DNA of 11,487 bases from DASWHX01 sp036397995 (GCA_036397995.1 DASWHX010000199.1:1-11487); one strand, 5' to 3'. Counted from the first letter of the stretch, positions 1-8,274 are shown. Numbers and translations are program-made. Notes: generated from the sequence alone by a model not told the origin.

Positions 1-1
1 A

Positions 2-1321
2 GCGGGAGACAAAAATGAAATTTTGAAATGGGAAATTGAAAATGAATATGCAAGAAGACCTGAAAGCTATGGATTGCCCTGGATAGAAATTGTTCCATCC
101 GTGCTAACAAGACCGAATAAATTTTCAATTGACAATTATTCAGGCTCGCTGGAAAGCTGGGAGACTTTTGGCAAATGGCTTTGGGATTTGAATAAAGATT
201 TGGATGAACTTCCGGAGGCAACAACTAGGAAAATCTCAGAGTTGGTAAGCTCAATTGAAGATCCGGTGGAAAAAATCAGAGCGGTATATGATTATGTACA
301 ATCCAATACACGCTACGTGAGCATCCAATTGGGGATTGGTGGATGGCGACCCATTGCTGCAAACCTTGTTGACCAAATGGGTTATGGTGATTGTAAAGGA
401 CTTTCCAATTATACAATCGCATTACTAAAGTCGATTGGTATTCATGCCAATTATGTTATAATAGATTCGGGTTGGGGTGAAGATCCCTTAATCAAGGATT
501 TTCCAAGCTCTCAGTTTAATCATGTTATCGTGTGCGTACCATTAAAGGAGGATAGCGTTTGGCTTGAATGCACAAGTCAGACAAACCCATTCGGGTATCT
601 GGGTACTTTTACTGGAGATAGAGCGGCTTTGTCAATTACCGAACAGGGAGGAAAAATCGTTCATACGGTTGATTACGATCAGAAATTAAATCAGCAAAAT
701 TCCTTTGCAAATGTTTCAATTGTTGCTTCCGGAAACGCAATAGCGAAAACAAAGCGTTTCTATCACGGGTTAATGTATGAAAAAGGCGGCCTGGATTCCT
801 ATTTAAATAAGAACACTACCGAACAAAGGAAATGGCTCAATGAAAATATCGACATCCCAAATTTTGAAATCATAAAATTCAACTTTCAGAATAAAAAGGA
901 ATTGATACCTGTGGCGATTGAAGAAATGGAATTGCGATTGCAAAGGTATGCTCCCGTTTCCGGGAAAAGAATCTTCTTTAAGCCAAACCTATTTACAAAG
1001 CGCAATATTGTACGACAGCAAATCAGGGAAAGGAAAACCGATTTGCTGATTAGGTTTGGTTATGTAGAAACTGACACGATCATTTTTAACCTGCCAAAAG
1101 ATTATCACCCGGAATTTATTCCTGACCCAATTAATCTGGAATCAGAATTTGGCACTTATAGCTTCCGTGTAGAGATTGAGAATAGTAAATTGATTTATTA
1201 CCGCAAAGCCAGTATAAATAAAGGTAGATTCTCTAAAGAAAAATATCAGGATTGGATAGGCTTTAACAAGATTTTGGCTGATTATGATAATATGCAGATT
1301 GTTCTGATTAATCGAACGTAG
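2..1321 (+). CDS. DUF3857/transglutaminase-like domain protein, 5' partial
   Basis: The reading frame is open to the left edge (codons from base 2), so the start lies outside the window; the TTG at 23 and nearby ATGs are internal codons, not the true start. The visible part carries a transglutaminase-like (papain-fold) core: a YGDCKG motif with the candidate nucleophile Cys at bases 392-394, a FNHVIV segment with the candidate catalytic His about 43 residues later, and WLECTSQTNPFGYLG, where the third triad position would be Glu (566-568) instead of the usual Asp. This arrangement is typical of Bacteroidota proteins with an N-terminal DUF3857 domain followed by a transglutaminase domain and a beta-rich C-terminal region; those are usually exported. 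The signal peptide and most of the DUF3857 domain would be upstream and cannot be seen. The substrate is unknown, and hydrolytic or structural roles are as likely as cross-linking. It ends one base before the convergent SDR gene. Confidence 0.88.
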   Translation, partial: AGDKNEILKWEIENEYARRPESYGLPWIEIVPSVLTRPNKFSIDNYSGSLESWETFGKWLWDLNKDLDELPEATTRKISELVSSIEDPVEKIRAVYDYVQSNTRYVSIQLGIGGWRPIAANLVDQMGYGDCKGLSNYTIALLKSIGIHANYVIIDSGWGEDPLIKDFPSSQFNHVIVCVPLKEDSVWLECTSQTNPFGYLGTFTGDRAALSITEQGGKIVHTVDYDQKLNQQNSFANVSIVASGNAIAKTKRFYHGLMYEKGGLDSYLNKNTTEQRKWLNENIDIPNFEIIKFNFQNKKELIPVAIEEMELRLQRYAPVSGKRIFFKPNLFTKRNIVRQQIRERKTDLLIRFGYVETDTIIFNLPKDYHPEFIPDPINLESEFGTYSFRVEIENSKLIYYRKASINKGRFSKEKYQDWIGFNKILADYDNMQIVLINRT

Positions 1322-1322
1322 C

Positions 1323-2135
1323 TCAATTTTGACTTAACGGACTCCCAGGTTCATCGGCAAACAAATCATACACCTTTTTATCCATCCACACAGGAAACCA
1401 TTTATTCATGAATACCGCAAGTTTTCCCTGGCGGGTCATTATTACTATTTTCCTCCGATTTACGGCTGCCTTATAAATTCTCTTTGCACATTCTTCGGCG
1501 GTCATCATCTTATCCTCATTCCGAGGAGATTCACCCTGGAGTTTCCCTTCTTTATTCAGCGTGGCTTTCCTGATATTGGAAGCGGTAAATCCGGGACAGA
1601 CCGTCATTACATTTACACCGGTATATAACAGTTCTGTTCTTAACACTTCAAGAAATCCCTGCATGGCAAATTTGGAAGTGGAATAGGCAGTTTTTCCAGG
1701 TAATCCACGATAGCCCGCGATAGAGGAAATTCCCAGGATCGAACCTTTATTTTTAAGAATATGAGGAAGGCATGCTTTGGTAGCGTAAATGGTTCCATAG
1801 AAATTGATATCCATCACTTTCTTAATCACTTCCAAATCAACATCTGAAAAAAGGGCTCGCATATTAATTCCCGCGTTGTTAATCAGGACATCTATTTGCT
1901 CAAATCTTGTCAGAGTTTGATCAACCATGGCAACATTGTCTTCCCACTTGCTTACATCACTGTGAACTCCGAGAATTTCAATGCCTTTTTTCTCCAACTC
2001 AAAAACCACTTTGCTTAAAGCGTCGGAGTTTCTGCCGGTAATAACAATTTTGGAGCCTTTACTTCCAAAGATTTCTGCTAAAGCTTTCCCGATTCCCGAA
2101 GAACCTCCGGTTATTATTACTACCTTATCTTTCAT
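1323..2135 (-). CDS. SDR-family NAD(P)-dependent oxidoreductase
   Basis: A complete 270-residue classical short-chain dehydrogenase/reductase, the usual length for the family. Visible motifs are the Rossmann nucleotide-binding TGGSSGIG (residues 9-16), a TGR segment with Arg35 after beta-2 that favours NADP(H), Asp60 in HSDVS for adenine contact, NNAG (86-89), the catalytic Ser at 137/138 (GISSIAG), and the YSTSK catalytic Tyr151/Lys155 pair, followed by PGF (181-183). The fold and redox chemistry are therefore well supported; the substrate is not. The C-terminal stretch VFMNKWFPVWMDKKVYDLF is hydrophobic and aromatic and resembles SDRs that associate with membranes or lipids, which is inference. 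The ATG lies 5 bases after the SNF2 stop codon with no Shine-Dalgarno sequence, so it is probably the last gene of the rbfA-permease-SNF2-SDR transcript. Another ATG at 2140-2138 is out of frame. Confidence 0.93.
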   Translation of the reverse strand: MKDKVVIITGGSSGIGKALAEIFGSKGSKIVITGRNSDALSKVVFELEKKGIEILGVHSDVSKWEDNVAMVDQTLTRFEQIDVLINNAGINMRALFSDVDLEVIKKVMDINFYGTIYATKACLPHILKNKGSILGISSIAGYRGLPGKTAYSTSKFAMQGFLEVLRTELLYTGVNVMTVCPGFTASNIRKATLNKEGKLQGESPRNEDKMMTAEECAKRIYKAAVNRRKIVIMTRQGKLAVFMNKWFPVWMDKKVYDLFADEPGSPLSQN

Positions 2136-2140
2136 TGCAT

Positions 2141-5056
2141 CTAGGCCAGTATCGATTCAATTTCTTCCTTTGAAAAAGATTTATAAATGTTTTCATCCTT
2201 GGTGATTAGGTTTTGAGCGAGTTTCAATTTCTTCTTTTGAAGTTCAAGAATTTTTTCCTCTACAGAATTCCGGGTGATAAACTTGTAGGTAAAAACTTTT
2301 TTATCCTGACCAATCCGATGCGCCCTGTCTACGGCCTGGGCTTCCACCGCCGGGTTCCACCAGGGGTCGAGTAGAAAAACGTAATCCGCTTCGGTGAGGT
2401 TCAAACCTAATCCACCGGCTTTCAGGGAAATCAGAAAAATCCTGACTGAGTCGTCATTTTGAAATTGCTCAACTACTGATTTTCTGTCGCGCGTGGAGCC
2501 ATCCAGGTAACAATACTTGTAACCACGTTGTTCCAGTTCGGAGCGCATTATGGTGAGCAATTTTACAAATTGACTAAATACAAGGGTTTTGTGTCCTTCC
2601 GATTGCGCGTTGTCCAGCATGTACATTACATCTTCAATCTTTCCGGAAACACCTTCAAATGATTCGTCCACCATTTTCGGATGATTCGCGAGCTGCCGGA
2701 GTTGAGTCAGGCCCTGCAAGACCAGTAGTTGGGATTGACTCAACCCTTGCTTCTCAATGGTATCAAGGATTTGATTTCTGAATTTTGATTTAACCTCATC
2801 ATACATTTCGGCTTGCCTGGCAGTCATTTCAGAATACTTAATATTCTCCACTTTTTCCGGTAACTCTTTCGCGACTTGTGATTTTTGCCGTCTCAGGATA
2901 AATGGTTTAATCAGGGAGTAAAGTTTTTGCGTTTTCGACTCATCTTTCTTCTTCTCTATCGGAACCATGTATTCATTTTTGAAGAACGACATTGTTCCCA
3001 GCAAACCAGGATTGATAAACGAAATCTGAGACCAGAGATCCAGCGTCGAATTTTCCACTGGTGTTCCTGTCAGGATCAATTTATATTTAGAATTAAGCTG
3101 GTGCACAGCTTTTGCCACGATGCTGGATGGATTTTTAATAGCTTGTGATTCATCCAGGATTATATAATCGAAATTATATCCGGAAAGGATTTCGGCATCC
3201 AGCCGTATTATGCCGTAGGAGGTAAGTATGATATCAAAGTCTTCAAAAACCGAGGGGTTTTTCTTGCGATGAGTGCCAGTGTAAATGAAAATTCTGAGCC
3301 GTGGGGTAAACTTCTTGATTTCCATCTCCCAGTTATAAAGCAGGGAAGTAGGCATCACAAGTAAGGATGCGCTGTCGGCAACAGATTTTCTGGCCTGTAG
3401 CAGAGCAAGGGTTTGAACAGTTTTGCCCAGTCCCATATCATCGGCAAGACATCCGCCAAAGCCAAATTCATTCAGGAAACAAAGCCAATCATACCCAGCC
3501 TTCTGATAAGGTCGGAGCGTTCCGGTAAAATGCAGGGGCATCTCAAAATTTCCGATGGACTCCAGGTTTTTCAGCTTTTCAAGCTTTCTGCTGATGGTCA
3601 CTTCAGCAAGCTGATTTTTCTTTAAGTCGGAAATCAACGCCAGGTGATGTTTGTAAAGGTGCGATGTTCCTTTTTCGACATCTAAATGAACAAAAGCGAA
3701 AAGCTCGCCATACTCCCTGAACCAACTTTCGGGAATTACCGCGAGCTCTCCATTGGGTAATTTTATCTCCCGACGGTTCTTTGTGATGTACTTTCGCAAT
3801 TCCTTGAAAGGAATTTCAAACTCACCAAACTTGACTATGGCGTTAACGTCAAACCAATCTATGCTTTCATCAATTTGAACTTTAATCGAAGATTCACCAA
3901 GGAAGTATCGTTTACCATTTGCCCCTTTTTGATTTATCTTGAATCCTTTCTCCTCCAACGGAATTAAATTATCATTTATCCAATTGAAGGCCTCGGGCTT
4001 CGACATTACGGCTCTGGCATTTTTGAGAGACATACCTATACTGGAGAGAAATCCTATCGCGCTCTTTTCTTCAGAATTTACCCTCCGTACTTTGTGAAAC
4101 GTATAATCATTGCCCTGCTTTTCCAGTTTTACACTTATGGGTTGAATCTTGTCAGCCGGGAACTGGTAGTTACCGTACCTGAACGAAAGCTCAAACATTA
4201 TCTTATCAGATTCCGACTCTTCCATTTCTTCAAATAAATCCATGGTATTACCATTTCCAAACTCGGAGAAATTTAACACCGGCTCGGGAGCTAGTTTTTC
4301 ATTTTCAATTTTGAAACCCTTTGCAAACACTTTAAAAGAAGCAACAAGAGGCGCTATAAATTTTTTGTAATACGTATCCTCCAGATTCCTGGGAATAACA
4401 ATAAATTTCTTATTAAGAAAAGGTTTAAGCTTATACCCATCCACTTCACCCTGAAATCCATACAATTTATTATTCAGAACCAGCCATGCAGGATTATGGC
4501 AAATCAGGTAAGCTCCTTTATACTGCCATTCAAGTTTTTCACCATTGTATTTAATAGTTGGGAAGTAATGAGTATTGTCCGCATTTCTCCTAAAGTGAAA
4601 CAACACACTTGCGTTTTTTGGCGTAATTTCTATTTTCCGCCATGTGGGTTCACCATCGTTCCCCATTTCGTACATCTGTCTGCCTTTTATTAAAGAGAGA
4701 ATTTTGGCCCTTCTTTTTTCAAGGAAAGATTCGATTTCGTTCTGAACATCCACATTACCCCTCTGCTTATCATAAATCTTTAGAAAGAATTCAGCGGGTT
4801 TGATAAGTTTTCGTGAAAATTTCTTCACAATAGCATCCTGCTGTATTGAATCCATTAACTCAATTAGTTTGAAGTCCTTTTCATCCAGTCCTGAAGCGAA
4901 TTCTCTGGCATTTTGCGAGGAAATATTCTGATGTTGAAAGGTAAGCTTGCCATATTGGTCAACATGAACCACGAAGGATTCAAACAAAAAACCCATGTAT
5001 TCGTGCTGGTAGAGCGAATAAACTATTTGGAACGGTTGAGCGGCGGAAACCTTCAT
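2141..5056 (-). CDS. SNF2-family DEAD/DEAH-box ATPase (Swi2/Snf2-like helicase)
   Basis: A 971-residue protein with a complete C-terminal SNF2 ATPase and a long N-terminal region (about residues 1-505) resembling the bacterial SNF2-associated region. Motifs in order: LRPYQKAGYDWL (Q-motif-like, ~515-526), Walker A DDMGLGKT (539-546), Walker B DESQ (635-638), TGTP (663-666), LVFSQF (825-830), KAGGLGLNL (879-887) and QAVDRAHRIGQ (907-917). All catalytic residues appear intact. The family translocates on double-stranded DNA using ATP to remodel nucleoprotein complexes, usually without strand unwinding. No N-terminal SWIM-type cysteine cluster is visible, and no nuclease or methyltransferase is fused or adjacent, so nothing here ties it to restriction or phage defence. 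It starts 70 bases after the permease stop and ends 5 bases before the SDR gene. A potential hairpin overlaps its start codon (5056-5087). The exact cellular target is unknown. Confidence 0.95.
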   Translation of the reverse strand: MKVSAAQPFQIVYSLYQHEYMGFLFESFVVHVDQYGKLTFQHQNISSQNAREFASGLDEKDFKLIELMDSIQQDAIVKKFSRKLIKPAEFFLKIYDKQRGNVDVQNEIESFLEKRRAKILSLIKGRQMYEMGNDGEPTWRKIEITPKNASVLFHFRRNADNTHYFPTIKYNGEKLEWQYKGAYLICHNPAWLVLNNKLYGFQGEVDGYKLKPFLNKKFIVIPRNLEDTYYKKFIAPLVASFKVFAKGFKIENEKLAPEPVLNFSEFGNGNTMDLFEEMEESESDKIMFELSFRYGNYQFPADKIQPISVKLEKQGNDYTFHKVRRVNSEEKSAIGFLSSIGMSLKNARAVMSKPEAFNWINDNLIPLEEKGFKINQKGANGKRYFLGESSIKVQIDESIDWFDVNAIVKFGEFEIPFKELRKYITKNRREIKLPNGELAVIPESWFREYGELFAFVHLDVEKGTSHLYKHHLALISDLKKNQLAEVTISRKLEKLKNLESIGNFEMPLHFTGTLRPYQKAGYDWLCFLNEFGFGGCLADDMGLGKTVQTLALLQARKSVADSASLLVMPTSLLYNWEMEIKKFTPRLRIFIYTGTHRKKNPSVFEDFDIILTSYGIIRLDAEILSGYNFDYIILDESQAIKNPSSIVAKAVHQLNSKYKLILTGTPVENSTLDLWSQISFINPGLLGTMSFFKNEYMVPIEKKKDESKTQKLYSLIKPFILRRQKSQVAKELPEKVENIKYSEMTARQAEMYDEVKSKFRNQILDTIEKQGLSQSQLLVLQGLTQLRQLANHPKMVDESFEGVSGKIEDVMYMLDNAQSEGHKTLVFSQFVKLLTIMRSELEQRGYKYCYLDGSTRDRKSVVEQFQNDDSVRIFLISLKAGGLGLNLTEADYVFLLDPWWNPAVEAQAVDRAHRIGQDKKVFTYKFITRNSVEEKILELQKKKLKLAQNLITKDENIYKSFSKEEIESILA

Positions 5057-5087
5057 TCTTACAATTGGCCAATTTGCAATGTAAGAA
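5056..5087 (-). promoter_or_regulatory. Hairpin overlapping the SNF2 start codon
   Basis: On the plus strand TTCTTAC (5056-5062) and GTAAGAA (5081-5087) are perfect inverted repeats. Allowing one bulged A, the stem extends by ATTG/CAAT to about 11 pairs with an 8-nt loop. In the minus-strand mRNA the 3' arm runs into the A of the SNF2 ATG, so folding would hide the initiation region. The left half also contains the 12-bp perfect palindrome AATTGGCCAATT (5063-5074), an alternative reading as a protein-binding site. The symmetry is seen directly; function is inferred. Confidence 0.45.
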
Positions 5088-5126
5088 ATTTTGGTCTAAA
5101 ATCCAGTGATATTTACCTGCAAGCCC

Positions 5127-6359
5127 CTAACTATGAAGGCTTTTCAGGGATGCATACCGGGTGGCAATTAGCGCGGGACGAAATGAAGAAAGGAAAGTTA
5201 TAACTACAATACTGGCCCCTGTATATATAAAATCAGTAATTTTCATTTTAACCGGATAATCTTCCAATACAGAGGTTTGCATTCCCATAGAGATAATCCC
5301 ATAGTTTTGCTGAATCCAGGTGATAACCGCGCCAAGGATCAAACCAATGCTTGCTCCGCTTAATGCAATCATGGCACCCTCGGTTAGAAAAATTCTTCGA
5401 ATGATGGAATCATTGGCGCCCATTGAATATAAAATGGAAATGTCCTTCTTTTTGTCAATAGCAAGCATAGACAAGGAAAAGAAGATATTGAAAGAGGCAA
5501 TGGCTATGATAAATGTGAAGATGATAAAAACAAAAAGTTTTTCAATCCTGACGGTGCGCAACAAGGTGGCATGTTGTTCGTCACTATTCAGGATTTTGAA
5601 TGTTGGACCCAATTTTGATTTTAGTTGAGACTGCACTTCCCGGATGTTAGCGTCTTCCAAAAGTCGCAATTCGAGTGCAGTTCTTCTTGAGCTGAAATCA
5701 AAAAGTTCGAGGGCAAATTCAAGCGGTACAATAATATAGGTTTCGTCAATTTGCTTTTCCAGTGCAAAGTATCCTGCAGGAAGGATGGAACGCTTATGAA
5801 TCAACCTTGATGGATCAATAGCGGCCCCCGATGGAGCATTTCTTACGTAATGAAGTTGCAATGGTTCAAATAAATTTGCCGGGTCCATCCCCAATGCATA
5901 CTGAATTCCCTTGCCTACGATCGCGAAATTAATGTCATCTTCTTTTAATTTGAACTCGCCGTTCACCACAGCACTCTCAAACTTTTCTTCGTTTATGAAA
6001 TCAGCACTCACACCTTTTAAAATCGCGGCATATTCAGCATTCTTGTAAGTGATATAAACAAAGTCTTCGGCCGATTCTGTTACACGGTTAATGCCGGGGA
6101 CACTTCTGACTTTCTCCAGTAATTCTTCAGTAATTTCAAATGTCTTGCCTTCTGAAACCTCAATTTTTATTTCTGGATCAAAAGTTCCGTAAAGGGTTCT
6201 TAGCAACTCTTCAAGTCCGTTAAAAACACTTAGCACAATAATCAGGGCCATAGAGCCAATGGCAACACCGCCCATTGAAATGCGGCTTATCACTGTGATA
6301 AAATTTCTTTTCTTTTTTGAAAAAAAATAACGACGGGCAACGTAGAAAGGAAATCTCAT
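5127..6359 (-). CDS. LolC/LolE-like ABC transporter permease (FtsX family)
   Basis: A 410-residue permease of the lipoprotein-releasing LolC/E type; length and topology fit the family. It opens with FPFYVARRYFFSKK, a conserved N-terminal amphipathic start. One membrane segment follows at about 25-47 (ISMGGVAIGSMALIIVLSVF), then a large periplasmic domain (~50-270, MacB_PCD-like) and three more membrane segments (~274-299, ~328-349, ~376-397). The loop after the second segment, DKKKDISILYSMGAND (302-317), is the cytoplasmic coupling region that contacts the ATPase in this family. In Gram-negatives such proteins extract lipoproteins from the inner membrane toward the outer-membrane carrier; here that role is by analogy only. 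No LolD-type ATPase or LolA is present in the window, so the partner must be encoded elsewhere. It starts 5 bases after the rbfA stop, in an apparent shared transcript. The specific LolC versus LolE assignment is not possible. Confidence 0.9.
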   Translation of the reverse strand: MRFPFYVARRYFFSKKKRNFITVISRISMGGVAIGSMALIIVLSVFNGLEELLRTLYGTFDPEIKIEVSEGKTFEITEELLEKVRSVPGINRVTESAEDFVYITYKNAEYAAILKGVSADFINEEKFESAVVNGEFKLKEDDINFAIVGKGIQYALGMDPANLFEPLQLHYVRNAPSGAAIDPSRLIHKRSILPAGYFALEKQIDETYIIVPLEFALELFDFSSRRTALELRLLEDANIREVQSQLKSKLGPTFKILNSDEQHATLLRTVRIEKLFVFIIFTFIIAIASFNIFFSLSMLAIDKKKDISILYSMGANDSIIRRIFLTEGAMIALSGASIGLILGAVITWIQQNYGIISMGMQTSVLEDYPVKMKITDFIYTGASIVVITFLSSFRPALIATRYASLKSLHS

Positions 6360-6364
6360 GATTA

Positions 6365-6757
6365 TTACTCTTCTTCGGAATCCCTGGCAGATTCATCCGC
6401 GGGTGGAGGAATTTCCAGAGAATCGATCAACGCGTCCATTTTGAAAGCTTTTTCTTCAAGATCATCAACCATAAAAATGAGCTCAGGAATTATCCGCACC
6501 TGCTTGCCAATCTTATTACCCAGCATTTTCCTGATCTCTTTTTTCCTAAACTCGATCTTTTCCAGAATCGCTTCCCTGTCTTTCTCAAGTAACATACTGA
6601 GATAGATCTTCGCAAGGGCAAGATCCGGGCTTATGGAAACGTATGACACTGAGACAAATGAATTCCCCACAATCCCTTTTGTGTCTTTTAATAAAATCTC
6701 AGCAACTTCCTTTTGTATCAGCCTGGCGAATTTTTTTTGTCTTGTAGTTTCTTCCAT
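6365..6757 (-). CDS. rbfA: 30S ribosome-binding factor A
   Basis: A 130-residue protein with the single KH-like domain of RbfA. Recognisable features are the N-terminal basic helix (ETTRQKKFARLIQKEVAEIL), the central beta strands SVSYVSISPDLALAKIYLS, the helix around IEFRKKEIRKMLGNKIGKQVRIIPELIFMVDD, and a short acidic tail (ESARDSEEE). RbfA binds the small subunit near the 16S rRNA 5' helix and supports late 30S maturation and cold adaptation. In Bacteroidota the gene is often followed by a LolC/E-type permease gene, as here, 5 bases downstream; that statement is from memory. It is the first gene of the minus-strand cluster, and a -7-like TATTTTTG ends only 4 bases before its ATG, so its mRNA may have almost no leader. 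No Shine-Dalgarno sequence is present. Confidence 0.93.
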   Translation of the reverse strand: MEETTRQKKFARLIQKEVAEILLKDTKGIVGNSFVSVSYVSISPDLALAKIYLSMLLEKDREAILEKIEFRKKEIRKMLGNKIGKQVRIIPELIFMVDDLEEKAFKMDALIDSLEIPPPADESARDSEEE

Positions 6758-6761
6758 TTCA

Positions 6762-6769
6762 CAAAAATA
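6762..6769 (-). promoter_or_regulatory. Candidate -7 promoter element of rbfA
   Basis: The minus strand reads TATTTTTG, an exact match to the Bacteroidota -7 consensus TAnnTTTG, with 4 bases before the rbfA ATG. No TTG/TTTG at the expected -33 spacing was found upstream, so support is partial. If used, transcription would begin at or within a few bases of the start codon. Confidence 0.35.
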
Positions 6770-6843
6770 GTATTGTTGAACTCCTTATCCTTTAAATTAT
6801 GGAAAATACCTTTTTATTACGCTTTAATTAATCTTTATTTTCG

Positions 6844-6856
6844 CCTGATTATCAGG
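6844..6856. repeat. 13-bp palindrome in the rbfA/membrane-protein intergenic region
   Basis: CCTGATTATCAGG is a perfect inverted repeat (6-bp arms, one central base) located 14 bases before the TTG start of the membrane-protein gene, within the 113-base divergent intergenic region 6758-6870. Such symmetry could be an operator or a short mRNA hairpin, but with arms this short it may be chance. Nearby on the plus strand TATTTTCG (6836-6843) is a one-mismatch version of the -7 consensus. Confidence 0.25.
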
Positions 6857-6870
6857 ATAACCGTTTCAAA

Positions 6871-8274
6871 TTGTTAACATTTTTTAAGATAAACGATCCG
6901 TACAGGGTCCTCTTTGTATTTCTGGGTCTCATACTTGTCTGGATTCCAGGCTTGATATCCAATCCCCTGACATTACCGGAATTAAACTGGATGATTACGG
7001 GCGAAAGGTTAGGTGGCGGTAATATCCTTTATCGTGATCTTTGGACGGAAGTTGCTCCCTTTTCAGCAGGTGTTTACTGGGTATTGGATATTTTCTTCGG
7101 AAGATCTCAGGCCGCCTATATGATACTTGCCCTGGTTCTCATAAGTTTTCAGTGTGTCATTTTTAACCGGATACTCCTTAAAAATGATTCTTTCAGGCAG
7201 CCTAACTATGTCCCGGCGGTTATATATGCATCATTGTCGATTCTCTCCTTCGATTTTATGACGCTTTCACCTCAATTGATGGCAACAACCTTTCTGCTGC
7301 TGGCAATGGATTTTGCTTTTACCCATATCATGGCCAGAGTAAAGCAAGATGAGAAGATTCAGTATATCGGGCTATTCCTGCTTGCAGCAACACTGTTTTA
7401 TTTTCCATATTTTATCTTTCTAATAGGATTTCTGCTGGTGCTCTTGATTTTTACCGGCACTGTGGCAAGAAGATTTTTCCTGATCTTATATGGATATTTT
7501 TTACCGCTGGTTTTAACGGGAATATATTATTGGTACAGGGATGGTCTTGAATATTTCTGGAACCAGTTTCTAACTATGGATTTTTTTCAAAATGAGAGAA
7601 AGCTAATGTCGTCGAATTCCATGATGTTAGTGGCTGGCATGCCGCTAACATTCATAATTTTTAGTTTCATCCGGCTCTTTGGCAGAACACGCTATACAAA
7701 CTTTCAGATTACTCTCATTCAGGTGGTTTTGCTTTTATTCATTTTTGCCGGCTTAGGATATTGGATTAGCCCTACAAAGCCTCCGCATGCATTAATCATT
7801 TTTCTGCCCTTTGCTGCTTTTTTGATCAGTCATTTTTTCATGCTGATAAAATCCAAATTTTTTTCAGAAATGGCATTTCTCTCATTTCTTGTGCTGATAA
7901 TTCTATGGAATTTTGGAACCCGCTATCAATTTTCGCCAACCTCGGAAAGGATAGATTACAGTGACCTCAAAGTTTCAACATCAAGGTGGGATGAAAAGGC
8001 TTCGGGTAAAAATATAATGATTTTGACTCCTGATATAAATGTATTGAATGTGAGCAAACTTGCAAGTCCATTTTTGAACTGGAGAGTCTCTAAAGAAGTT
8101 TTTGAGAATCCTGATGTGTATGAAAATGTCATCCTGGTTTATAAAAGCCTCGAAAAAGAAAAACCTGACCTGATAATAGACCCTCAGGGTGTAATGGGTG
8201 ACTTCTTCAAAAAAATGCCCGGTCTGGAATCAAAGTATAACCAGGCGGGAGAATTTTGGATAAGGAGAAATTGA
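6871..8274 (+). CDS. Polytopic membrane protein, GT-C glycosyltransferase-like
   Basis: A 467-residue integral membrane protein with roughly ten hydrophobic segments between residues 12 and 347 (for example 12-30, 78-97, 112-130, 163-196, 202-220, 277-298, 304-347) and a soluble C-terminal part (~350-467). Early after the first segment comes LPELNWMITGERLGGGNILY, with acidic residues Glu37 and Glu45 in the first periplasmic loop. This resembles the first-loop acidic motif and the tract preceding Y-x-D in GT-C lipid-linked sugar transferases, but sugar donor and acceptor cannot be inferred. The start is TTG: the frame is open only from 6832, after a stop at 6829-6831, no in-frame ATG occurs there, and the next in-frame ATG would remove the first membrane segment. 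MLTFFKINDPYR also looks like a natural N-terminus for this protein type. It is divergent from rbfA and precedes the hydroxylase gene by 59 bases. Confidence is high for the gene, moderate for the family. Confidence 0.8.
   Translation: MLTFFKINDPYRVLFVFLGLILVWIPGLISNPLTLPELNWMITGERLGGGNILYRDLWTEVAPFSAGVYWVLDIFFGRSQAAYMILALVLISFQCVIFNRILLKNDSFRQPNYVPAVIYASLSILSFDFMTLSPQLMATTFLLLAMDFAFTHIMARVKQDEKIQYIGLFLLAATLFYFPYFIFLIGFLLVLLIFTGTVARRFFLILYGYFLPLVLTGIYYWYRDGLEYFWNQFLTMDFFQNERKLMSSNSMMLVAGMPLTFIIFSFIRLFGRTRYTNFQITLIQVVLLLFIFAGLGYWISPTKPPHALIIFLPFAAFLISHFFMLIKSKFFSEMAFLSFLVLIILWNFGTRYQFSPTSERIDYSDLKVSTSRWDEKASGKNIMILTPDINVLNVSKLASPFLNWRVSKEVFENPDVYENVILVYKSLEKEKPDLIIDPQGVMGDFFKKMPGLESKYNQAGEFWIRRN

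Noticed and set aside
1301..1317. Imperfect palindrome GTTC-T-GATTAATC-GAAC near the convergent stop codons
   Set aside because: It has no loop as RNA, no T tract and lies in coding sequence; it does not look like a terminator and may be chance.
2141..5056. SNF2 helicase as the core of a phage-defence island
   Set aside because: Defence systems with SNF2 proteins carry partner methyltransferases, nucleases or phospholipase-type genes. The neighbours here are rbfA, a permease and an SDR, and the protein has the common stand-alone bacterial SNF2 layout.
4913..5203. Plus-strand 96-codon frame spanning the SNF2/permease junction
   Set aside because: It overlaps two well-supported genes antisense, has no recognisable domain and its composition is that of a shadow frame.
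6758..6870. tRNA or small RNA gene in the divergent intergenic region
   Set aside because: No cloverleaf, GTTC-type T-loop or strong hairpin-plus-T-tract was found; only a short palindrome and weak promoter-like elements are visible.
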